Source of the DNA: Aedes albopictus
Lineage: Eukaryota; Arthropoda; Insecta; Diptera; Culicidae
Reading direction: 5' to 3'
DNA length: 64,000 nucleotides
NCBI RefSeq assembly: GCF_035046485.1
Contig: NC_085137.1
Span: forward strand, 347,996,505-348,060,504
Part shown: positions 1-12,650 of the stretch, one piece after another
How the letters are laid out: each line of letters opens with the position of its first letter
How positions within the stretch are numbered: position 1 is the stretch's first letter
Position numbers and translations under genes: made by a program
Notes under the pieces: generated by a model
What the model was told of the DNA's origin: nothing
The model's input: only the letters and a program-made list of their open reading frames with translations
Databases searched by the model: none

Positions 1-98
1 ACACATTACATTTAATAAAAATCAACTAGCAATATATATAGATCAACTCAAACGAACAAACAAATTCAATGAAAGATAATTTCCGGATGTTTTTCCTC

Positions 99-800
99 TT
101 AAAGCCGCAACGGTGTCCAAGTTGTGTTACCAAAATCAATAAACTCTCTACATCGCACTTCCTTCGGCCAATTTGATCTTTTTAGAGCGACCCTACGGTA
201 GTTTTCGTCTATTTTAACTTTGAATGAGATGAAATCAAGCGTAGATCTATCCTTCCATTTCGGTACTAAACATTCAATACTGAGCACTTCCTCCACTCCG
301 ATAGCATCAGTAACCATCTGCAATACTTCTTCTTCGGTGACGTCATTGGATATATTTGAAACATGTAGCTGCAACGGCGAATCGGAGATATAACGAGGTC
401 CTGTTTCCTGGTTTTTGGACAGCCTGGTAGATGACAACGGTGATATGCTTCTGCTGAACGAGCTCTTCGGTTCTTCTACAATTTCGACTGGAATTATCTC
501 CTTGGTATTATTTCGGCATTTCGTAGTTTCTAACAATTCATCCATGCGAGTCCCAATTTTTTCAACTTCTGCCTTCAGTTGTTCGACTCTGGTTTCAAGC
601 GGTTGTTGAATCGATCGCACTTTGTTGACAGTAGCTCGGAATTTCAAATTCTCGATCAGATCTTTACAGTCGTCACACATCCAGACAATATTTCGCTTAG
701 AGAGAGAGAGAGCAAGCCTTCCCCTCATCGTCGGACAGACCGACACACTTCACATGGAAACAACTCATTCCCACACAAAAGGCTTCGCATATAACAACGG
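99..800 (-). pseudogene. LINE ORF1 remnant (PHD-like, CR1/L2-type gag)
   Basis: The reading frame from 746 down to 99 encodes about 215 residues. It contains WMCDDCKDL (half of a Cys-rich, PHD-like finger), a coiled-coil-like stretch with LETRVEQLKAEVEKIGTRMD, a Ser-rich linker, and a C-terminal part ending in FGNTTWTPLRL. This order resembles ORF1 proteins of CR1/L2-type non-LTR retrotransposons. The apparent start is a GTG just after an in-frame TGA, so it is not a true start. Another frame upstream reads CEVCRSVRR, the expected other half of the finger, and a (GA)n run at 700-712 lies between the halves and may mark the frameshift. ORF2 would lie beyond the left window edge. I see a broken ORF1; the family is inferred. 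Confidence 0.6.
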
Positions 801-1260
801 TTTACTCTGCTTTGCATTAAATTTTGCACTTCTGACAAGTTTTATCCATATTGCTGTTTCGTGAATCGATGGCTGATTTTCGTTTATATTTTACTGCAAG
901 CGAGTATTCGAGTCAACTTAAATTGTGTAGCAGCAGTGATTCCTAGGCACAATAATAACGGCTGGACAACTTTCAGGTCATAAAATGACTAAATACAGCG
1001 AAAAAAACATAAATTTGCTCCGGGCACTACAAACATACGTCCGATCGGGAATAACACAACAACACAGTGTTACCCCTATAGTGAGATTTTTTCTAAAATT
1101 TGTGAGCCCAAAGCAAAATGTGAATTTAAGTAATAAAACACCCCTATTTTAGACCTCCCTGAAGAAGGCTCAAACCAAGGGCCGAAACGGCGGATGTAAT
1201 AGAATCACCCCGCTCATAATTTTCCGGACCGAAAATCCAATTGTAAAGAGAAGAAATCAT
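801..1260. other. Non-coding, one retroelement 3'-end-like motif
   Basis: No gene is seen. At 1160-1200 there is a CTGAAGAAGG...CCGAAACGG motif, the kind of sequence found near 3' ends of some insect retroelements (compare 16285-16320). A possible retroelement tail; otherwise unremarkable. Confidence 0.3.
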
Positions 1261-1600
1261 TAGAAGAAATGGGAGGAATCCTTGAAAGCATCCTTTGAAG
1301 AATTCCTGGAGAATTATTTGGCAGAATTTCTGTAGGAATTCCTCAGCAGGAAGAATACAGAAAACACAAAAGAATTTCGGGAAAAAAATCTGGAAAAAAT
1401 CTGAAAAAGATCTTTGCAGAATTTATGGAGGTTTTCCTGGAAGATTTGTGGGAGGAATACCTAGCGAAATTGTACCCTAATTTTCAGAAAAATCTCAAGG
1501 CAAACCCTGGCAGCAAACCCTGGAAGAATTCTGGAAAAAAAATCTCTGGAGTAATATCGAATACGGTTTCTGGAGCAATCTTTAAAAAAAATCTTTGATG
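1261..1600. repeat. Degenerate GGAATTCC-type low-complexity tract
   Basis: Repeats of GAAGAATTCCTGGAG-like words, the same vocabulary as the large array at 7280-10800 but shorter and more decayed. Short open frames here are by-products of the periodicity. Confidence 0.6.
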
Positions 1601-2395
1601 GGATTCCAGGTTGAATCTGTGGCGTAGACTACCCAACAAACAGAGCTAACTGAATAACAGTTTCTCAGGCAAAAGTTTGCTTAAGAGGAATTCGTTCCAC
1701 TTTTGTACAGAAAAAAGTTTGTTGGGTAAAAAGCTAAATAAACAAATAGCAAAAATAGTTATACATATAGAAAATTGTCAGGTAAAATTTATGAAGATAA
1801 ATCATAAGCAAAATTAAGGAATGTTCTGGTATGTATTCCTTATCAAAATCCTTAGGTCTCATCAAAAACCTCGGAAGCAGTTTTTTGGTACGATATTTGT
1901 TAGGTACGATATTTCCCATACAAGCCAACCTCCAAAAGTTACATGCAAGTTTACTCACTAACATAAAATGCTTAAATCTATCAAATTTGATTTGGTTAAA
2001 CAAAATATTTTGCATGAGTCGTTAATTAAGATGTTAATTGACCAGTTTACCTTCTGATTGTTTAAAAAAAATATTTCCATGCTTAATTGCTGTCAGTCAA
2101 AAACCCAAAATCACATATTTTGCCCTATAAATTGCATTTGAACTGAACGCGAGCCAAAAATGAACTAAACGCGTTCAGTTTTTTGAACGTGAACGCAGTA
2201 AACATTGAACTTGCGTGTCAGAGCTTTTCACTGCTCAAGAACGTCCGTTCAGATCCCCATTCGGCTCAATGTTCTAATGCACTATTCTATCAATATATAA
2301 AACTAATGAATCGGTCCAGTCGTCCAGAGTTCCACAGAAATCAGACTTCTTGAAACATGGCCCTTTACTGTACCACATAATACCATATTAGCAAT
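1601..2395. other. AT-rich non-coding DNA
   Basis: No supported gene. At 2145-2260 there are several GAACGCGTTCA-like palindromic words. The same kind of GTTCA-rich sequence returns at 3700-3860, so the MITEs between them may be nested in an older element. Confidence 0.35.
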
Positions 2396-2396
2396 A

Positions 2397-2990
2397 GGGT
2401 AAAAGGGTATAATGCGCCCCACCGGGGCAAAGCGCCCCTCTTCATTTTCTAGCGAATCATGCGCTTTTCGCATGCGTGATCGATTAGAAATCTCAAATAT
2501 TGAAGAAATATTGCCATCAAGCTGGTCCGTTACTGGATTGGTGCAGAAAAGCAATAAAAAAATCAAAAAGTCTGAAATTGAGGCTTTTGGCGTAATATTT
2601 TACCTTTTGTGAGCTGACTTCATTGTAAACGAAGCTAGTTCTGTTCGCTTGTGTTACTTTGTAACTTTTTTGCAGTTAAACACTCGATGAAAGACCCTCC
2701 TAGGATAAGCATGTGGTGGAATTATCCCCTGGGACAGTTTTATAACGGGGCTGGAAGTTTTTCTTTTGATGGGGCGTATTGCCCCGTTTGTTTTAAAAAG
2801 GCAAATTTTGGAACGTTTTCGAAAAATGTTTCAAAGCTTCCATAGCCACCTCTCCAAAGGCAAAGTTCGCATGCAACACTTCACTAACTTTAGTAACAAC
2901 GATTTGCAGTGAACAATAGATGCAATATGGCGCCAGTTTCAGATATATTGCCATTTCTGCTTAGGGGGGGCATATTATACCTGTTTACCC
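2397..2990 (+). mobile_element. MITE family A, copy 1 (TA target)
   Basis: About 594 bp with terminal inverted repeats: left GGGTAAAAGGGTATAATGCG, right end reading (reverse complement) GGGTAAACAGGTATAATATG. A TA dinucleotide flanks each side. Internal GGGGCAAAGCGCCCC-like palindromes are present. A second copy lies in the opposite orientation at 16702-17291, confirming a dispersed element. TA targets with no coding capacity suggest a Tc1/mariner-type non-autonomous element; the superfamily is inferred. Confidence 0.8.
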
Positions 2991-3325
2991 TACGTACATT
3001 GCATTGTGGGGTTGGGAAGGGAGCGGATCGAAACGTCCGGGGTGACAACGCCTCGGTCCTTATGACGCGCTTTTATGTAAAAGCTTGGATGCGTCACTTT
3101 ATGCATCACCAAATCCTGTAAGCCTTCTCTCCTAGGACATGGTGACGCATTTGCATACACTCGTTGTTGCACGGAAAAATGCGCCATACGACCTAGGACA
3201 TTGTGGCATCGGGCATTAAGATTCTGCACCGAAATACGGATTATCCGCAATCCACACGGTGACCGGACCGGTTCCCCCTCACAATAGAAGGTCAGATTCT
3301 GACTACAATGAGCCCAAGATTGCTA

Positions 3326-3598
3326 CACAGATAAAAATAATGAGGGTTACACGTCATGTAAACTTCATTTTAGTCAAGTAAACTTACACTTATGATGGTT
3401 TATATGATATATCATGTAAATTTGTGTTATATGTCATGTAAAAACTCTGAGTCATGCTGAATTACATGACATATAATGGAAGTTTACATGATATTTCATG
3501 AGATTTACATGACATATCATGTAAACTTCTGGTAAATCCCACACTCCAATCATGTGCATTATATGTCACAGAAATTTACACTATCTTTTCGATCTGTG
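3326..3598 (+). mobile_element. MITE family B, copy 1
   Basis: A 273-bp AT-rich element with short inverted ends (CACAGAT / ATCTGTG) flanked by TA. It is packed with ACATGATATATCATGT-type palindromes. A near-identical copy of equal length lies at 19245-19517. Confidence 0.8.
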
Positions 3599-4380
3599 TA
3601 GAATTGGCGAAAAAAATGCCAGAAATATGACCATTTTAGTTTAGCGGGTACCAGGATACCATGTTAGCATGTTGGCATTATACCTACTGGTGCAGTACTT
3701 GCTCATTGTTCAAGGTGCGTTCAATTTCGAGCTCGCTCACGTTCCAAATTTTGAACTGAACAATGTTCAAATCATTTTGATCGCAACGTGCCGAATTTGA
3801 ACATGAACGCAAGTTGATCGCGTTCAAATGCAACAAAATTGTGACGTGCTGGAGCAAATCTGAGCCCGGATTCGGATTCAGCGGCCCAAAATCTGTCAGA
3901 GACATATAAGTTTGCTCTTGAGACAGACCAAAAGATAATTTTTATTACGCTGTGTAATAAGTATTATTTCAGAAATCATTCCAAAATTTCCTATAAGGAA
4001 ATGGAGGTGGAAACAATACTAATCGACACAGGAATCATAAACAAATAAAAGAGTGCACAAATGAATAAAATGAAGAAAATGTTGCCTTTCCCTGAAGCCC
4101 CATCGTTTTTTAATATTTTGTTGTTTTGTTGTTGTTTTCATTACAGAAAAATTTCAATATTCTTGGAAACATAACCTGATTCAGTGGGAAATATTTTTTA
4201 CTGCAATTTATTTGCTGTAACTACTTTTCTTTCAAATATTTTTTTTTTAATTTCTTATTTTATGAAACTTTTGTTGTTTTATATTGCTTCCACACGAATT
4301 GTTTGTTTTTCAATTTTTGTTTTTTTTTTCAAAAATTATTTTTTTATATGTTTTTTATACTATAGTCGTTGAACACCCCT
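3599..4380. other. Non-coding; GTTCA-rich then poly-T/AT tract
   Basis: 3700-3860 is rich in GTTCA/TGAAC words matching 2145-2260. 4090-4370 is very T-rich low-complexity DNA. No gene seen. Confidence 0.35.
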
Positions 4381-4840
4381 GCCCTAAAGTTTCGGCTTTC
4401 TCGCGGCTCCCAGCGACTGCGGTCGACTGACGGTTCGGCTCGAATAGCGCGGTCTGTGGTCCACAGCACAGCTAGCTCGTTATAACATTATCCTTGGTTG
4501 GAAAGTCAACGTCTTTCCGTCATCGTCATGTATACCTAGTCTGTTCGTTCAGTTGTCGCTCGTGCGAAAGGAATGCACCTCAGCTTTCCAACAACAACCC
4601 AAATCATGAAAAGCGGGCTGCCCCGGCTGACAGTGATGGTGCTAGTATTTCATATTTCTGGGACTTGGCGTTGGCACTGCTCCTCGAAGAATGATGATTG
4701 TATGCTGTGTGCGAGGGTGGAGACTCTGAGCTACAATTTGTCTCAACCGTTTCCAGCTCACCTTTCACAGCGGTGAAGGTTCTGTGATACAAAGTATGTA
4801 ATGCCAAAACAAACATTTAACATCGTTCGCTGGACACTGT
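4381..4840 (+). other. GC-richer unique island, possible first exon or promoter
   Basis: Base composition changes abruptly from T-rich to balanced, non-repetitive DNA. TTCAGTTGTCGCTCG at about 4549 resembles an arthropod TCAGT initiator. Downstream, an ATG at 4606 opens a short frame beginning MKSGLPRLTVMVLVF, which looks hydrophobic like a signal peptide, but it stops at 4776 and I do not recognise it. It could be a 5' exon of an unknown gene or merely unique intergenic sequence. Confidence 0.2.
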
Positions 4841-6060
4841 TTTTCGTTCGTTTTTTATCGCTGGGAAGACAGGCGATCTTCTGAAAAATCAAAAAGTCGA
4901 CACTAAGCAGTTGCTTTGCGACATTATTTCTTGGAAATGTAAAGGACCTGGATTCAACTCATTTTTGACGGAGGTAACCAAAGAAGCTCTGCTAAAAATA
5001 CTTTGTTGAAACAAATATTTTTTTTTCTCTGGCATTTCCGATGAACCTGGGAAGGGCAAGAAAAACAAAACTAACATCAATCCACTTTGAGACGTGTTGA
5101 AACGTGACTGCTTATGTAATTTGATGGTCCATGACAACGATTGAAGTTACTGAAGCCAGTGCAGCCTAATTCTCATTCAATTAACTCATGGGCAGAAAAC
5201 TACCAAGCATTTATCTTGATAGATTATCAAGAAGTAAATTTTAGTTTTGTCGGAGTTATTTTATGTAGACTTATTATTCGATTTCTCTAGCAACAAACTT
5301 CATCGTGCTCACAATGCTTACTACAAACCTATTGTATTGAACTGTAGCTTCTACAAATCAGTGCTGACTCAGAACCAAAAAATAACTCCAAGAAACACGC
5401 ACAACACACGAAAAAATTGGCATTGTTTCTGAGTAACATGGCACCAGCGAAACATCGAAGCGGATCGATGAAGCTGTTTTTCTTTGAATGGCTTGTGATT
5501 CTGGAACAATATTGACAGTCGCGCATCGAAGTGGCTAAAACAAGTGACTCTGCGTCTCGTCTGTTGGTATTTCCGCTCTGCTGCGTAATGTACACGCCTT
5601 ACATGATGCACCGACCCCCAGCTGTGATCCATGACAGCGGAGCATTGAGTAAAGTATAGACAGACAACCGTCCGTGGTGGAATACCTACGGATCAATTCA
5701 AGGAAAATCCTAACAGCGCGGGAAAATGTGTTGAACGTGACAGGAAACGAGAATTTATACAGCTTTTCGGTTCGTTGAGGGGCGTAGGGTTTTTTGTTTA
5801 AAGTGGAAAATTGAGTTTTGCCTGAAGTGCGTTTAAATTTTGAGAAAGAGAAAAGAGAAAAAGCTGCTACTTGTTTGCGTTCAGTTCGACCTCTTTCGCT
5901 GTGCTCTTCCACGTTGTCTACCGATGAGGTTCATGTTACATGCGAAGCAATTAACAGTAACCTGTTGCAAACTCGAAAAACTGGCCATGTTTGAAACAAC
6001 AAATATATTTGTTGAATTTCAAACTACCTTCTCAAAACTATTTTTTTGAAAATTACCCGC
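4841..6060. other. Apparently unique non-coding DNA
   Basis: No repeat structure recognised and no coding region supported. A 125-codon frame on the - strand at 5535-5912 has no recognisable domain. Confidence 0.3.
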
Positions 6061-6067
6061 TGGTTCC

Positions 6068-6460
6068 GGCTTTTCTTTATGAATTTCCTCAACGGTGGAA
6101 AATTTTGTGAAAAACCTTTTCCCTTTCATATTTTTTTTTGGATTTTGAGAAAATTTCTAAAAAAAAATTGTTTCTACGATGCATCGTTATGACACATTTG
6201 GACATTTTTCAACAAAATTGGCCATAACTCAAAAACGAAAAAAAAGTGCATTCCAAAAATTTCAGCGATTAAAGCTTATGGAATAATCTTCTCAAAAATA
6301 TTTTTTCATACTTTTTCACGAGTTTGGGCATTGTTTTTTCGGCTTTTCTTTACGAATTTTCTCAACGGTGGAAAATTTGGTGGAAAACTTTTTTCTTTTC
6401 ATATTTTTTTGGATTTCTGATAAAATTTGCTTTCAATTTCTAAAAAAAAAAACTTAAATT
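6068..6460 (+). repeat. Direct duplication, period about 274 bp
   Basis: The segment starting GGCTTTTCTTTATGAATTTC at 6068 recurs with small changes at about 6342. Both copies contain CTCAACGGTGGAAAAT followed by a T-rich run, so this is a tandem duplication of AT-rich DNA. Confidence 0.65.
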
Positions 6461-6780
6461 CTATGGTGCTTCGTTCATGTGTTATGATTTTTCAAAGTAA
6501 GTAGTGTCAGGGGAAAACAAATAATTTCCACCTGAGTTTTCCGGGAAAATAGGCGACCCTGAATTTTTCTCAATTTATTTTTGTTCATATATCCATGAGC
6601 CCTGCCCTTCGGCCCAATCCCGTACGGTAATGAAAAAATGCCCTAATGCGAAATCATGCACCATAGTTAAATTTCATGCACTACCAAAACTTGTTAAGCG
6701 CAATCGTGGCGTTCACTATATAATCTTTGAATCTATTGCACCATTATTAAGCCATTCCATAGAAAATTTCCAAGGTGGGC
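6461..6780. other. AT-rich non-coding DNA
   Basis: No gene or recognised element. Confidence 0.3.
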
Positions 6781-6784
6781 CAAA

Positions 6785-7125
6785 ATACGTCCACGCCCAT
6801 ATTAGGAGGAATTTCTGGAAGAGTTCCTGGAGCAGTTCATTGATGAATTCCAGGAGGAGTTCCTGGAGAAAACTCTAGAGGAAGCCCTGGGGTAAAACTT
6901 TGAAAATTCCAAGCGAAATTGATGCAGTAATTCCTGAAAGAATCCCTGGCGAAATCCCTGGAAAAATTTCTTGAGGAATCCCAGGAGGTATTCTTAAGTT
7001 ATCCTTGGATAAAGCCAGGAGGCTTTCATAGAAGAATGCCTGAAAACATTTCTAGAGGAATCCGTGGAAGCAATCCAGAAAGATTTCCCACAGGATTTTC
7101 AGGAACCATTTTTTCCCCCGGACCC
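6785..7125. repeat. GGAATTCC-type low-complexity tract, fragment
   Basis: GGAGGAATTTCTGGAAGAGTTCC-like words in the same style as the main array starting at 7280. The two are separated by about 150 bp of unique sequence, including a GC-rich patch at 7115-7200. Confidence 0.6.
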
Positions 7126-7279
7126 GGATTAGTACGAACAATATCGCAATCAGTCGGACATTGTCCCGGCTGCATCGAGCCCGAAACCGGTCCGCATTAA
7201 GGGATTTTTTTAATTATTTTGACGATTGTAAGAACCATAAGTGTCGTGTCTTGTCTCGCGTCGCGTTTCGTGAATGTCG

Positions 7280-10200
7280 ATTTTCAGGAAGAATCCCTGG
7301 AAGAATTTCAGGAGGAATCCCTGGAGGCATTCCTAAGGAATTCCTTAAAAGAACTCCTGGAGAAAACTCTGGAAATTTCCTGAAGAAATTCCTGGTGAAA
7401 TCCTTTGAAGCATTCCTAATAGAATCCGTGAAGGAACTCTGGGATGAAACCCTGGAGGAACTTCTAGGGGAATCCCTGAAGGAATTTCTAGAGGAATCGC
7501 TGTAATAATTCCTGGATGCATTGCTGGAGGAATATCTGAAAGAATTCCTGCAGGAGTTTTTTGAAGAATTTCCGGAAAAAAAATTTGAGGCTTCCTGGAG
7601 GAATGTCTGGAGAAACTCCTCAATAAATTTCTGAAGGATTTCTTGGAGTATTTTTTTGAGGAATTTTTGAGATGGGAAAAATAACTGAAGAAATTCATTG
7701 AGAAATTCCTGGAAGAGTTCCGGGAGAAATTCCTTTAGGATTTTCTGTAGGTATCCGTGGAGGAATTCCTGGAGAAATCCTTGGACGAAATCTTGGTGGA
7801 GTTCTTGCAGAAAATCCTAGAGGATTTTCTAGAGGATTCTCTGCAGAAATTCCTGGAGCAACCCCTGGTGGAATTCCAGGAGGTTATTTTGGAGAAATTC
7901 CTTAAGGAAATTCCTGTAGGAATTTCCGGAGGAATTACTAGAGGAATTCTTTGTGGAATTTCTGGAGAAATTTTTGAGGCTTGCAGGAAGAATGTCTGGG
8001 TGAGTTCCTCGAGGAATTTCTGAAGGATTCCTGGAGGAATTCCTGGAGGAACTTTTGAAAAAAAATCTCAAGAAATTCCTGTAGAATTTTTGAAAAACAA
8101 ACCTGCGAAATTCCTCGAGAAATTACTAAAGAAATTTCTGGATAAATTTCAGGATGAATCCATGGAGGCATCCCTGGAAGAGTCCTGGGAGAAATTGCTT
8201 TAATATTTTCTGAAGGAATCAGTAGAAAAGTTCCTGGAGAAATCGCTGAAGGAAAGCTTGAATTCCTAGAGGGTTTTCTTCAGGAACTTCTGGAGGAATT
8301 CCTGGAGCAAACCCTGGAGGAATACCTGCACAGAAAGAAATTCTGAAAACTACACGTGTGTAAATATTAGAACGTTTAAATTTCCATTTCATTTCAATCG
8401 ATTTAACATAAAACAAACCCTTGCACGCAAAGTTGTAAGCAAGCTTCATACTGCAGACTACCTGTAATTTTACAATCCGATGGAGAATTGTGTTAAAGCG
8501 ATGGAGGTCATTTTGTTACAGCGAACTCGATGTAACAATTTTGAACTGTGTGATGCTATTTTTGATGGAATTTCTGAAGGAATGTTTGGAGGAATTTATA
8601 AAGGAATTCCTGGCGGAAATTCTGGAAAAGCTCCTGGAAAAGTTTCTGGGGATATTTTTAAGGCTTCCTGGAGGAATTTAGAAGAAGAACTTCTGAAGGT
8701 GTTTTAGGGAATTTCTAGAGGATTTTTTAAAGAAATTCCTGTAAAAGTTCCGGGAGAAATTGCTTTGGGATTTTCGGGAAACATCCGTAAAGAAAATCTT
8801 GGAAGAATTCCAGCAGAAATTCCAAGAGAATTTTCTGGAGGGAAACCTGAAATGAATCCTAAAGGAATCTCTGAGGATATTCCTGGAGGTATTTCTGGAA
8901 GAATTTCTGAAGAAATATTTGGAGGAATTTCTTGAGAAACTTATTAAGGAACTCCTTGAGGAATTCCTGGAGGAATTACTGATGGAATTCCAGGAACCAT
9001 TCTTTGAGGAATTTCTGGAGAAATATTTGAGGCAACTTAGAGGAGTTTCTGGAGGATTTTTTGAGGAATTCCAGAAGACATTCATGGATGGATGCCTGGA
9101 GGAATTTCTGGAAGAATTCTTGATAAATTCCTCGAAGAATTTTTGGAGGAATTCCTGGAAGAGTTTTGGGAGAAATTTCTTCAGGATTTTTTGAAGGAAT
9201 CTGTGGCGGACTTCCTGAAGGAATCACTGTGGGAAGGCTTGGAGGAATTCTTACTGAAATTCCTAGAGGAAATTTCTGGAGGAACTCCTGGAAGAATTTG
9301 TTGAGCAATCCCTGGAGAAATACCTTGTGGTATTTTAAAAAGAATTTCTGAAGGAATTCATATTGGAATTCCTGAATAAATTTCTGGATGAACTCCTGCA
9401 GGAACTTCTAGAGATTTTTTAAGGCTTCCTGGAGAAATGTTTGTAGGAACTCCACGAGAGATTTCTGAAGGAATTTTTGTAGGAATTTTTGAGGAATTTC
9501 TAAAGAAATTCATGGATGAATCCCTGGAGGAATTCCTGAAGCAGTTCCTCGAGAAATTCCTGAATAACTTTCTGGAGGAATCCATGGAAGAATTCCTGGA
9601 GAAATTTCTCGAAAAACTCCTGGAGCAATCCCTGAAGGAATTCCTGGAAGTATTTCTGGAGGGCATTTTTTGAGGAATTCATGGAAAAAATTCCTTGAGG
9701 TATTCTATGAGGTATTTGTGGAGAATTTTTGAGGCTTACTGGAGGAATGTTTAGAGGAACGAACTCCTTGAATAATTTCTTAAGGAACTTCTGAAGGAAT
9801 TTCAAAAGAAGTTTATGGATGAACCCCTGGAGGAATTCCTGAAGAATTTCCTGGAAGAATTCCTGGAGAAATAACTATATCCTTCAGGGGGAATCCTACT
9901 AGAAATTCCTGGAGGATTTTGTGAACGCATACCTGGAGGTATTTGTTGAGGAATTCCTGAAGGAATTTCTAGAGGATTTTTTTTGTAGAATTTATGAAAT
10001 AAAAATCATAGAAGAATCCCTGGAAGAATATCTGTAAAAATTCTTGCAGGGATCCTTGAGAGAGTTCTTTTAAGAATTCCTCAAGTAATTCCTGGAAGAA
10101 TTCCGGGAGAAATTTCTTTTTGAAAAAATTCCTCTGGAGGAATCCGTGGAGGACATCTTGGTGGAATTCTAGCTGAAATGCCAAAAGTATGTTCTGGAGA

Positions 10201-10800
10201 GGAATTCCTGATGGAATTTTGAAGGAAGAAATCTATGGAGGAACTATTAAAGGAATTCCTGAAGCGCATCTTTGAGGAATTTCTGGAGAATTATTTGAGG
10301 CTTCCTGCAGGAACTCCTGGATGAATGAGTGGAGGAATTCTCCGAGAAATTTCTGAAGGAATTCCCGGAGGAATTTCTGTATGATTTTTTTTGAATCCTT
10401 GGAGGAAACCATGGAGGAATCCCTGGAGGAATTAATTCAGGAATTTCTCGAGAAATTCTTGGAGAAATTTCTGGAAGACTCACGGGAGAAATTTCCTTAG
10501 GATTTTTAAAGGAATTCTAAGATGAATGTGTGGAGGAGTTCTTCGAGAAATTGCTGAAGGAATTTCTGGAGGAATTTTTTGAGGAATTTTTGAAAAAAGT
10601 CATGGTTAAACCCATTAAGGAATTCCTGAAACAGATCCGGGAGAAATTCCTTCAGGATTTTCTGGTGGAATCTGCGTAGGAATTCTAGGAGGAATCCCAG
10701 GAGGAAACCTTCGAGAAATTCTGGCAGAAATAGCTAGAGGATTTTCTGGAGCAATCCCTGAAGGAATTCCAGAATATCTGGAGGAATCATGTAGATTGCA
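7280..10800. repeat. 3.5-kb degenerate tandem array based on GGAATTCC
   Basis: Hundreds of variants of a 12-bp unit (GGAATTCCTGGA and close relatives), with scattered insertions; part of 8330-8540 is unique. GGAATTCC is its own reverse complement, so both strands read alike. Because 12 is a multiple of 3, long frames appear on both strands with monotonous peptides: EEFLEEFL on + and RNSSRNSS or QEFLQEFL on -. These are not genes. Origin is probably slippage-driven expansion; whether the array was once within a mobile element cannot be told. Confidence 0.85.
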
Positions 10801-10944
10801 ACACGGATTCCAAAATAAATTTTTCTTCTCTAATTCTGACATCGCTAATTATCATAGAATATAATTCTTTAACAACGACATTTATATATTTTCTCCTAAT
10901 CGATAGTTCTTTCTATTTTTTTTTTTTTTTCATTTTATGTGATA

Positions 10945-11387
10945 CAGGTCGGACTCGATTATCCGGGTAACTCCGAAAAAAATTCTCCCCGAATAATCGA
11001 ATTTCCGGATAATCGAACCAAACTTTTTTTTATTTTATTTTTCAGATTTTTCAATCAAAAACAGTTCGATAAACATAGAAGCAAGGTTGTATGATGTTAT
11101 AGTTCTCAAACTCAACGGCTAACATGATTATAACCATATTTGTTGAGTATGGAATTTTAGCCAAAAAATCTGCATTATTAAAATAATTCTCAAATAGGCC
11201 GAATCTGATTTATGGGTATTGTATTTGTCATTTGCAACATCTTTTGACATATTGCCATCTAAAATTGTGCAAACAAAACGAAAAATTATTTGATCCCCGG
11301 ATAATCGAGCCATTTTTTCCGGATAATCGAGCCCCGGATAATCGGGCCCTCGGTTAATCGAACCCCCGGATAATCGAGTCCGACCTG
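10945..11387 (+). mobile_element. Pogo-like MITE (TA target)
   Basis: 443 bp with strong inverted ends: left CAGGTCGGACTCGATTATCC, right end its reverse complement. TA flanks each side at 10943-10944 and 11388-11389. The motif CCGGATAATCGA is repeated several times inside both ends. CAG termini plus a TA target are typical of pogo/Tigger elements of the Tc1/mariner superfamily. No intact transposase is present. Confidence 0.8.
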
Positions 11388-11590
11388 TATGACCATAACA
11401 TCATAAGGGTCGAGATATTGATTTTATATTAGAGTTTCACATTGCCTTGAAATCATCTCCATCCGAAGCCTTCTCCAGAGTCTAAATATGAAGTGCATGG
11501 CGATGTTAGAACTACAGCATATAGGCCTTGACGGCGCCGCAGTGCTGCCGCCTGGCGGGAGTCGTATGGCAAACGTGAGAAAAAACGAGA
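11388..11590. other. Unique spacer
   Basis: Nothing recognised between the pogo-like MITE and the compound repeat. Confidence 0.3.
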
Positions 11591-11979
11591 CAAAACACGT
11601 TTTTTGCCTTTCTCGTACACCAAGGTGTACCGAAAGGCTATATGTTCACTCCAAAAATGAAATTTTGATAGAGCCCCCGGGGGGGCAAGTTTCATATACC
11701 AATCGACTCAGCTCGACGAGTTGAGATGATGTCTGTGTGTGTGTATGTGTGTGTGTGTATGTATGTGTGTGTGTATGTGTACAAAAAAGGTCACCTCACT
11801 TTTAGATAGTAAATATCAACCGATTTTAACGATCAACGGCTCATTCGACGCAGAATCTGGTCCCATTGTTTCCTATTGAAAATGGTTCGGATCGGTCCAG
11901 CCGTTCCGGAGTTATGGCCATTTTGGTGTTCCGGATCGGTACCCCTGGAAGGGGCCAGACATGAACATGCACCAAACCC

Positions 11980-12650
11980 ATGCATGCGACCCATCAAACC
12001 ACGGCATTTACGATTATCTGATGGACGGTGAGCAGGAATATAGTCTCAGACCATATCTGAACCGGTAGTGTTCCGGAACCGGTCCTGGGTGTCCCGCCGG
12101 AAGTGGCCAAATATCAAATTGAACATAACTCATACATGCGACACATCAAACAGCGGCTTTTTCGATAATCTGATGAACGGTTAGCAGGAATACAGTATCA
12201 GACCACATCTGAACCGGTAGTGTTCCGGAACCGCTTCCGGATGTCCCACCGGAAGTGGCCAAATATAAAAGAGTACCAAACCTATGCATGCGACGCATCA
12301 AACAGCGGCATTTTCGATAACCTGATGAACGATTAGCAGGAAAACAATATTGGACCATATCTGAACCAGTAGTGTTCCGGAACCGGTTCCGGGGGTCCCG
12401 ACGGATGTGGCCAAATAAAAAAGAGTACCTAACCCATGCATGCGATACAACAAAAAACGGCTGTTCTGATAACCTGATGACTGGTTATCAAAGAAATAGT
12501 TTAGGACCACATTAGAGACAGCCGGTTGTATTCCTGAATCAGTTCCGGGTGTCGCACCAGAAATGGCCAAATATGAAGGGGAGCCAAACCCATGCATGCG
12601 ACACATCAAACAGCGGTATTTTCGATAGCCTAAGAAACGGTAAGCAGGAA
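11980..12650 (+). repeat. Tandem repeat, about 150-bp units
   Basis: Units begin near 11982, 12135, 12283, 12437 and 12593 with CATGCATGCGACACATCAAA. Each contains GTAGTGTTCCGGAACCGG and GGAAGTGGCCAAATAT. Spacing is 148-156 bp. Confidence 0.8.

Noticed and set aside
5535..5912. 125-codon frame on the - strand
   Set aside because: No domain, no codon or motif evidence, no neighbouring exon structure.
7345..10842. Many open frames of 60-135 codons on both strands
   Set aside because: They encode 4-residue periodic peptides produced by a 12-bp palindromic repeat; frames exist equally on both strands and lack any domain.
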